Shown here: piece after piece, positions 59,955-64,000 of the stretch
How the letters are laid out: each line of letters starts with the position of its first letter
Numbering within the stretch: position 1 is the first letter of the stretch
From: Hyphomicrobium sp.
Lineage (GTDB): Bacteria > Pseudomonadota > Alphaproteobacteria > Rhizobiales > Hyphomicrobiaceae
NCBI RefSeq assembly: GCF_019753045.1
Contig: NZ_JAIELN010000001.1
Span: forward strand, 57,998-121,997
DNA length: 64,000 nt
Reading direction: 5' to 3'
Made by a program: the position numbers and the translations under genes
The notes under the pieces: generated by a model
The model's input: the letters and a program-made list of their open reading frames with translations, nothing else
Databases searched by the model: none
Told to the model about the DNA's origin: nothing

Positions 59955-60418
59955 GCGGCGATAGCTCGCTCTGTAAGGGATGTTGACGGAAGAAGGTTGC
60001 AACGAATGCCGACTGCGGCAAGCAGCGCCTGATGACGGATGGAATCATCCTCCATGGTTCGGATAGCTACAATTGCGTTGTCGAGCGCCGACCAGAAGCT
60101 GTCGTGCGGCGGCGACCAATCTCCAACGAGGCGACGTCTCCGAAACAATTGAGCGACTTCCGCCAGCAACGCGTCTATCGACCTCTCGATGCTTCCATGT
60201 GCAAATGCCGCTGCCCGACGCAGATGCAGAATATTTCGGCCAATACGGATGTCGCTGAGCCCGTCTGCGGCGTGTTCCTCGTCCCCTTCCCCTGTGACGG
60301 CGATGCGTGCCGCTATTTGCCCGGCGTGGTCGAGGGCATGTGCTGTCCAGCTTCCGAAATCAGGCTCGCTTCGCGCGTTCGCCAGGGATTCGAGCTCGCT
60401 CCATTGGCGTCTCACCAT
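59951..60418 (-). CDS. FUSC-family transporter, C-terminal segment in a separate frame
   Basis: A 155-residue frame that looks like the missing cytosolic tail of the FUSC transporter encoded just upstream: RRQWSELESLANARSEPDFGSWTAHALDHAGQIAARIA and GLSDIRIGRNILHLRRAA. ATG 60418 overlaps the upstream stop within ATGGTGA. Either the gene is naturally split into two coupled genes or a one-base frameshift separates them. The combined length (about 690 residues) equals a normal FUSC pump. The frame is open further up to 60850, but that part is antisense-like noise. Confidence 0.65.
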   Translation of the reverse strand: MVRRQWSELESLANARSEPDFGSWTAHALDHAGQIAARIAVTGEGDEEHAADGLSDIRIGRNILHLRRAAAFAHGSIERSIDALLAEVAQLFRRRRLVGDWSPPHDSFWSALDNAIVAIRTMEDDSIRHQALLAAVGIRCNLLPSTSLTERAIAA

Positions 60419-62013
60419 GCGCGCGCGGTCCACTCCGCACCGACGGACCGAAAAAGGCGCGTGACGGCAATCGTCACGACAATACCCATGACCTGCGCGA
60501 TTCCGGTGTTCACGAATGAAGTGAAATCCGGCTGAAAGGAGTCGACGAAACCCAATCCCACGATAAGGCACGAGAACATCGGCAGCGCGATTGTCGAGCG
60601 CGCAGGATCGGCTTGGATGTAGCCGATCCCAATCATCGCTGGCGCGAGCGCTAAGGATAACATCGCGTAGCCATCCACGCACGGCAACACGACGAACATG
60701 TAGATCGCAGCGATCGGAAATGTAGCAAGCGTCGCCAAAAGATAGCGGCGGATCGCAGGAGCCGGATCCTCTTGCGCAGCGAAGGAGCATGTGACAAGAG
60801 CCGCGAAAGCCGCCGTCGCCGATCCTGCCGGCCAAGCGAGCAGGATCCATATCAAGCAGTAGAGAACGATAGCTGCCGCCGTGGCTGCCCCCGCGAGAAC
60901 TGCCAGAGCACGATCCTGCGACAGCTGCCGAGGCTTCTCGTTCCCGTTCCCCAACGTTATGCGAGCTGGCTTCCCGTCGAGGGCCATGACGAGAGTCTCC
61001 GCCTCACGCACCGTTTCGATGAATTCGGCCAGCCGCTCCGCCAAGCTCGCCGCAATCAATGCGGACCAATCCGCGCGCGAGCTGCTTTTTCGACCTAACA
61101 ATCTTGCGCGCGCTATGAGCTCGTCGGCATTCTCGTCCGCCCGCTGTCTATCTCTCTCTTGAAGCCAGTCGCGAGTATCGTCGATCAATGCCGCCAAGTC
61201 TTTGTCCGTTGGCTTGCCACTCAACAAGTCGACGCGGTGCGCAACAGCGGATGCAAGCGAAATCAGCGACGCGAGGTTCCGTTGCAGGGCATAGACCACT
61301 GCCCGCGTACTTGTGAGCCCGGGCATGTCGTACGGAAGATGGATCGCGACAATGCCGAGTTCCGTCACGTCGGCGGCTACGCGTTGGCGCCGCGAGTTGC
61401 TTAGATTTTTATGCTGAGCATCGAGTGCGCCATCCGCCCACTCCATCGCATCGCGGAGAAAGCTCCGCGCGCGCTCCTGAATGATTTCCCGAACATTCCA
61501 CGGACGCATCACGGAATGAACCAGCGTGACAGCCACGATCGCGACAGTCATTTCCTCGACGCGCGAAATGGTGGTGGTGAAGATGTTGCCCGGATCGTCG
61601 AGGTAGGGAAAGCTGATGACCGCTGCGCTGAAGCCAGCCATTTGAAACAAAAAAGCACGCGGGGTCCGATCGGAGACAGCGAGATAGATGCATGTCCCCG
61701 TCCAAGCGGCAAGGCTGAGAACCAGAAGCTCCGGGGAATTTTGCAGATTCGGCACGAGCAAGATTGACGCGATTGCGCCGAGGACGATCCCGATCAGCCG
61801 ATAGGAGACCTTAGGCCGAAGCGCACCGGACATCGGTTGCGCGGTTACATAGACTGTCAGGATGGCCCACCACGGCCGCGGAAGCTCTGCGGCGAACGCG
61901 ATTCCCAGCGTTACGACGCAGGCAAGATAGCTGCTCAGCGAAAACAGGAGCTTGTGAAGATCGCAGAGGAAAAATCGATGGTGCCAAGCGGGCGCGCGAG
62001 CCGGTACGGACAT
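60412..62013 (-). CDS. FUSC-family aromatic-acid efflux transporter, N-terminal segment
   Basis: A 533-residue inner-membrane protein with two sets of about six membrane segments: SSYLACVVTLGIAFAAELPRPWWAILTVYVTAQPMSGALRPKVSYRLIGIVLGAIA begins the first, and ALAVLAGAATAAAIVLYCLIWILLAWPAGSATAAFAA the second. This is the FUSC/AaeB fold that exports aromatic acids or similar anions. The protein stops shortly after the second set; the tail is in the next frame (59951-60418). It heads the operon FUSC-DUF1656-HlyD-outer-membrane factor. Confidence 0.88.
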   Translation of the reverse strand: MSVPARAPAWHHRFFLCDLHKLLFSLSSYLACVVTLGIAFAAELPRPWWAILTVYVTAQPMSGALRPKVSYRLIGIVLGAIASILLVPNLQNSPELLVLSLAAWTGTCIYLAVSDRTPRAFLFQMAGFSAAVISFPYLDDPGNIFTTTISRVEEMTVAIVAVTLVHSVMRPWNVREIIQERARSFLRDAMEWADGALDAQHKNLSNSRRQRVAADVTELGIVAIHLPYDMPGLTSTRAVVYALQRNLASLISLASAVAHRVDLLSGKPTDKDLAALIDDTRDWLQERDRQRADENADELIARARLLGRKSSSRADWSALIAASLAERLAEFIETVREAETLVMALDGKPARITLGNGNEKPRQLSQDRALAVLAGAATAAAIVLYCLIWILLAWPAGSATAAFAALVTCSFAAQEDPAPAIRRYLLATLATFPIAAIYMFVVLPCVDGYAMLSLALAPAMIGIGYIQADPARSTIALPMFSCLIVGLGFVDSFQPDFTSFVNTGIAQVMGIVVTIAVTRLFRSVGAEWTARAW

Positions 62014-62390
62014 GAGTGAACGGAATGCAATTCCCCCTTGGCGAGCGAGATCACGTCGAAGCCGTGCCGAATCCCGCTCACGTCACACGCGAAGCTGTCT
62101 CACATCCATCCAGACCATTCAAAATCATATAATTGCGGGGTGCCGGCAAAAAATGTTTTGCAACGCTGGTGAGGACGTTCGTCCTTCGGCCAGCCGACAC
62201 ATCGCAGTTCTGAATGCGCCCGTATCCTTCGCAGCTTGCCGGCGCGGCACTGTGCTTGCTCAACTGGATCACCCAAATAATCGCTAACTGGACGTACCAT
62301 GTGAGCCAGTTTGGCGATAGTTTCGACTGGAGCCAGAGAGAGACAGGGAGTGGACGAGCCCGAGTGGTGATAGATCAACGCGATATCCGG
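62014..62390. other. Divergent intergenic region between FUSC operon and yggS
   Basis: 377 bases that must contain the promoters of both divergent units. It holds a repeated AACTGG motif described separately. The yggS frame is open back to 62214, but the conserved protein starts at 62391. No other gene is seen. Confidence 0.45.
62262..62311 (+). promoter_or_regulatory. AACTGG direct and inverted repeats upstream of yggS-pdxY
   Basis: AACTGG occurs at 62262-62267 and 62286-62291 (24 bases apart), and its inverse CCAGTT at 62306-62311. Repeated CTGG-type half-sites are used by MocR/PdxR-type regulators of vitamin B6 genes, and the downstream genes are B6-related, so this is a candidate operator. 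No regulator gene is present here. Confidence 0.35.
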
Positions 62391-63155
62391 ATGTCGACCG
62401 CGGACATCGAACGCTTCGGCCGCGATCCACTCTCCAGCTTCCGAGCCAATTTGGCGTCGGTCGAGGAACGTATCGATAAAGCCCGCATGCGCGCAGGACG
62501 CGACTGCGGTTCTGTGCGATTGCTGCCAATCACCAAGACGGTGCCGGCGCATATTCTGCGGATTGCCTATGAGGCAGGTATCCGCTCATTCGGTGAAAAC
62601 AAGATTCAGGAAGCGACAGCGAAACACGACGCACTTGCAGAGCTCGACATCGGCTGGTGTATCGTCGGCCATCTCCAGACCAATAAGGTGAAATACCTCG
62701 CGCGCTTCGCCAAAGAATTTCATGCACTCGATAGCTTGCGACTCGCCGATCTCCTCAACAGCAGGCTGGAGCGAGAGGATCGCTTCCTCGACGTCTATGT
62801 CCAGGTCAATACCTCGGGAGAGGAAAGCAAGTTCGGTCTGCACCCGGATACCCTGATGCCGTTCGTCGACGCGCTCGGTCAGTTTCCACGCTTGAAGCCG
62901 CGCGGTCTGATGACCTTAGCTCTGTTCAGTGCCGATACGGCGAAGGTTCGGCCCTGCTTCGCATTGTTGCGCCGTTTGCGCGATGAAGCCGTCAAGCGCA
63001 ACGCCGCGCTCAGCGAACTCTCGATGGGCATGTCCGGCGACTTCGAGGAAGCGATCGAGGAAGGCGCCGACGTCGTGCGCGTTGGTCAGGCAATTTTCGG
63101 GAGGCGCCCGACCCCTGACAGCCACTATTGGCCAGGATTTGGGGGAGCTGCATGA
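62391..63155 (+). CDS. YggS-family pyridoxal-phosphate homeostasis protein
   Basis: A 254-residue PLP-binding protein of the YggS/PLPBP type, which holds free PLP and affects amino-acid and keto-acid balance. The fold-type III barrel shows the PLP lysine Lys49 in LLPITKTVPAHI, then IRSFGENKIQEATAKHDAL, WCIVGHLQTNKVKYLARF, VYVQVNTSGEESKFGLHPD, and SMGMSGDFEEAIEEGADVVRVGQAIFG. The lysine region is divergent from the common AVSKTK. ATG 62391 is chosen as the domain start. It overlaps a truncated pdxY by four bases (ATGA), so the pair was a B6 operon. Confidence 0.9.
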   Translation: MSTADIERFGRDPLSSFRANLASVEERIDKARMRAGRDCGSVRLLPITKTVPAHILRIAYEAGIRSFGENKIQEATAKHDALAELDIGWCIVGHLQTNKVKYLARFAKEFHALDSLRLADLLNSRLEREDRFLDVYVQVNTSGEESKFGLHPDTLMPFVDALGQFPRLKPRGLMTLALFSADTAKVRPCFALLRRLRDEAVKRNAALSELSMGMSGDFEEAIEEGADVVRVGQAIFGRRPTPDSHYWPGFGGAA

Positions 63156-63343
63156 CGCGCGTCACCTCAATCCAAAGCCAAGTCGTCCACGGGCATCTCG
63201 GCGACAGCGCCGCCATCTATCCTCTGCGGGCGAAGGGGGCCGAGGTCGTCGCTGTCCCGACGGCGTTGCTCTCCAACCATCCGCACTATCCGACGATGCG
63301 GGTGCGGGTGCTGGAAGCGGAGCTGGTTGCAGAGCTGTTGTGA
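63152..63343 (+). pseudogene. pdxY: Pyridoxal kinase pdxY, 5' fragment
   Basis: A 63-residue frame starting inside the yggS stop. It is the clear N-terminus of a PdxY/PdxK-type kinase: TSIQSQVVHGHLGDSAAIYPLRA, then PTALLSNHPHYPTMR and RVLEAELVAELL. A full enzyme has about 280 residues, so over three quarters, including the ATP and magnesium sites, are missing. Homology runs to the last codon before the stop, indicating a deletion or insertion junction near 63341. The fragment is probably inactive. Confidence 0.8.
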
Positions 63344-63395
63344 AAAGATGCGTGCGAGGCGTGTCATTCTCTACCGTGCTTCGCACGTGTTCAAT

Positions 63396-63426
63396 AAGAG
63401 CCGCGAGCGAGTGCTTCGGCTCTTTT
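63396..63426 (+). terminator. Hairpin after the pdxY fragment
   Basis: An 8-bp stem (AAGAGCCG at 63396-63403, CGGCTCTT at 63417-63424) with a 13-base loop ends in TTTT. It probably terminates the yggS transcript, or once closed the integrase gene on the other strand. Confidence 0.65.
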
Positions 63427-63649
63427 AGTGCTGAGGCCTTTCCTTTTTTCCGGCTTCAGCAAAAGGCGCGTCGGTTTTCAGATCTTCGATCGTTCGACGT
63501 TTCCACGCGGCGGCGAGACTTGTGACGCCAAGTGAACGCTTGATGAAGCGTCGGCCGATTGCCTCGGCGAGTGCGTCCGGAACACGACGTTAGTAGTGCC
63601 AAATGGCTCCGCGGCGTTGAAGATGATGAGTGTCGGCCACTGCTTTCAT
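63425..63649 (-). pseudogene. Decayed N-terminus of a tyrosine integrase
   Basis: The 75-codon reverse frame starts at ATG 63649, has an in-frame TAA at 63590-63592 (codon 20) and ends at 63425. On either side of the stop it reads HLQRRGAIWHY and RRVPDALAEAIGRRFIKRSLG, which is the N-terminal arm-binding block (DUF6538 type) of phage/island tyrosine integrases, usually written YYFRRRVPxDLRxxLGRREIxRSLG. The catalytic domain is absent. It lies 80 bases beyond the 3' end of a tRNA fragment in the same orientation, the classic place for an island integrase. Confidence 0.6.
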
Positions 63650-63729
63650 GTCCCGATGGATCTAAAGGGGCATACGTAAGTGACTGATTTGGTTGCCAAG
63701 TTAACAATTGTAGGTACTTAGCGGGTGGC

Positions 63730-63774
63730 TGGTGGAGCCGAGGGGAATCGAACCCCTGACCTCTGCAGTGCGAT
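63730..63774 (-). other. tRNA-Ala(CGC) 3' half, integration attachment site
   Basis: 45 bases on the reverse strand match tRNA positions 32-76: anticodon loop ATCGCAC (anticodon CGC), 3' anticodon stem TGCAG, variable AGGTC, T stem AGGGG/CCCCT around TTCGATT, acceptor strand CGGCTCC, A73 and encoded CCA. The 5' half is missing: the five bases before the loop do not pair with TGCAG. Loss exactly at the anticodon loop is the crossover point typical of tyrosine integrases, so this is an att core rather than a working tRNA gene. Confidence 0.75.
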
Positions 63775-63909
63775 TATTGCCGGACGGGTTTTCCGGCGTC
63801 CATCGATGCTCGCCCAGGTTCAGTTCTAACGTATTGTCTTATAACAAGATTATGCCGCTATCATGTGATTCTTTGAACGCATCGGTGAACCTCAAGGCCT
63901 GCATTCCTG

Positions 63910-63959
63910 CGTGAACCCGGCGTGAACAGCAGGTCGCGAAAGAGGTCACCTGCGTGAAC
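63910..63959. repeat. Three direct GCGTGAAC repeats inside the att region
   Basis: GCGTGAAC occurs at 63910-63917, 63920-63927 and 63952-63959; the outer two extend to the 11-base CCTGCGTGAAC. Short direct repeats beside an attachment core are typical arm-type integrase or excisionase sites. The sequence after them ends at the window edge with a possible start codon (63974). Confidence 0.5.
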
Positions 63960-64000
63960 AGGATCTCTGCGCGATGCCGACACTGAAAGCCAATCATAGA

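Noticed and set aside
59951..60850. The full 299-codon frame as one protein
   Set aside because: Only the last 155 codons look like a real FUSC tail; the first 144 lie over the FUSC membrane region in another frame.
63974..64000. A start codon at 63974 reading into the window edge
   Set aside because: Only nine codons are visible, too few to identify a gene, although an island gene such as an integrase is possible.
1..64000. CRISPR arrays, rRNA and intact insertion sequences
   Set aside because: No regularly spaced repeats, no rRNA-like sequence and no intact transposase frame were seen on either strand.

Overview
The window is GC-rich, densely coded DNA with many 4-bp ATGA/GTGA gene overlaps. 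Its gene content points to a rhizobial alphaproteobacterium, probably Hyphomicrobium-like: SecA with a long insertion, a bioBFDAZ operon ending in bioZ, an Hmu/HutX haem system with a HemP/HmuP-type protein, Omp25/BcsS-type outer-membrane barrels, and an ATP-grasp/alpha-E/transglutaminase cluster. The genus is an inference from gene content only.

Layout. 1-7.6 kb: the tail of a tyrosine recombinase (XerD-like), an FMN-binding pyridoxamine-oxidase-family protein, a POT peptide transporter, accA, three tandem YafK-type L,D-transpeptidase genes and a UPF0114 membrane protein. 7.6-17.9 kb: housekeeping genes, namely secA (reverse), a parvulin-type foldase, argJ, tpm, a mutT-like Nudix gene, an NDUFAF5-like methyltransferase (reverse), comF, grxC, a nitrilase-family amidase and a DUF1178 gene. 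18-23 kb: a tightly overlapping biotin operon bioB-F-D-A-Z. 23-31 kb (reverse): cytochrome b561 plus YceI, then a cluster of transglutaminase, circularly permuted ATP-grasp/alpha-E fusion and giant DUF2126 transglutaminase, with a forward zinc metallopeptidase gene beside it. 32.7-38.1 kb: a haem-uptake operon (two unrecognised small genes, hemP, hmuTUV, a VOC protein, a haem-degrading monooxygenase, hutX) with an internal terminator hairpin directly before the monooxygenase gene.

38-47.8 kb: a two-component system, a Bcr/CflA drug exporter, a NYN-domain protein and an RND efflux pair. 47.8-55.3 kb: the most distinctive locus. It holds a membrane-bound Pls/PosA-type single-module nonribosomal peptide synthetase (poly-amino-acid synthetase architecture), its own phosphopantetheinyl transferase overlapping it by 104 bp, a double-barrel outer-membrane protein with a BcsS-like C-terminal half, and a divergent M23 protein with a degenerate active site. 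55.4-62 kb: a VOC protein, a LysR regulator and an Aae/FUSC-type efflux operon in which the FUSC gene is split into two overlapping frames. 62.4-64 kb: yggS, a truncated pdxY, a decayed integrase N-terminus and the 3' half of a tRNA-Ala, together marking an integration site for mobile elements.

The window has no rRNA, no intact tRNA, no CRISPR array and no intact insertion sequence that I can see. All family assignments were made by reading motifs by eye; no database search was run.
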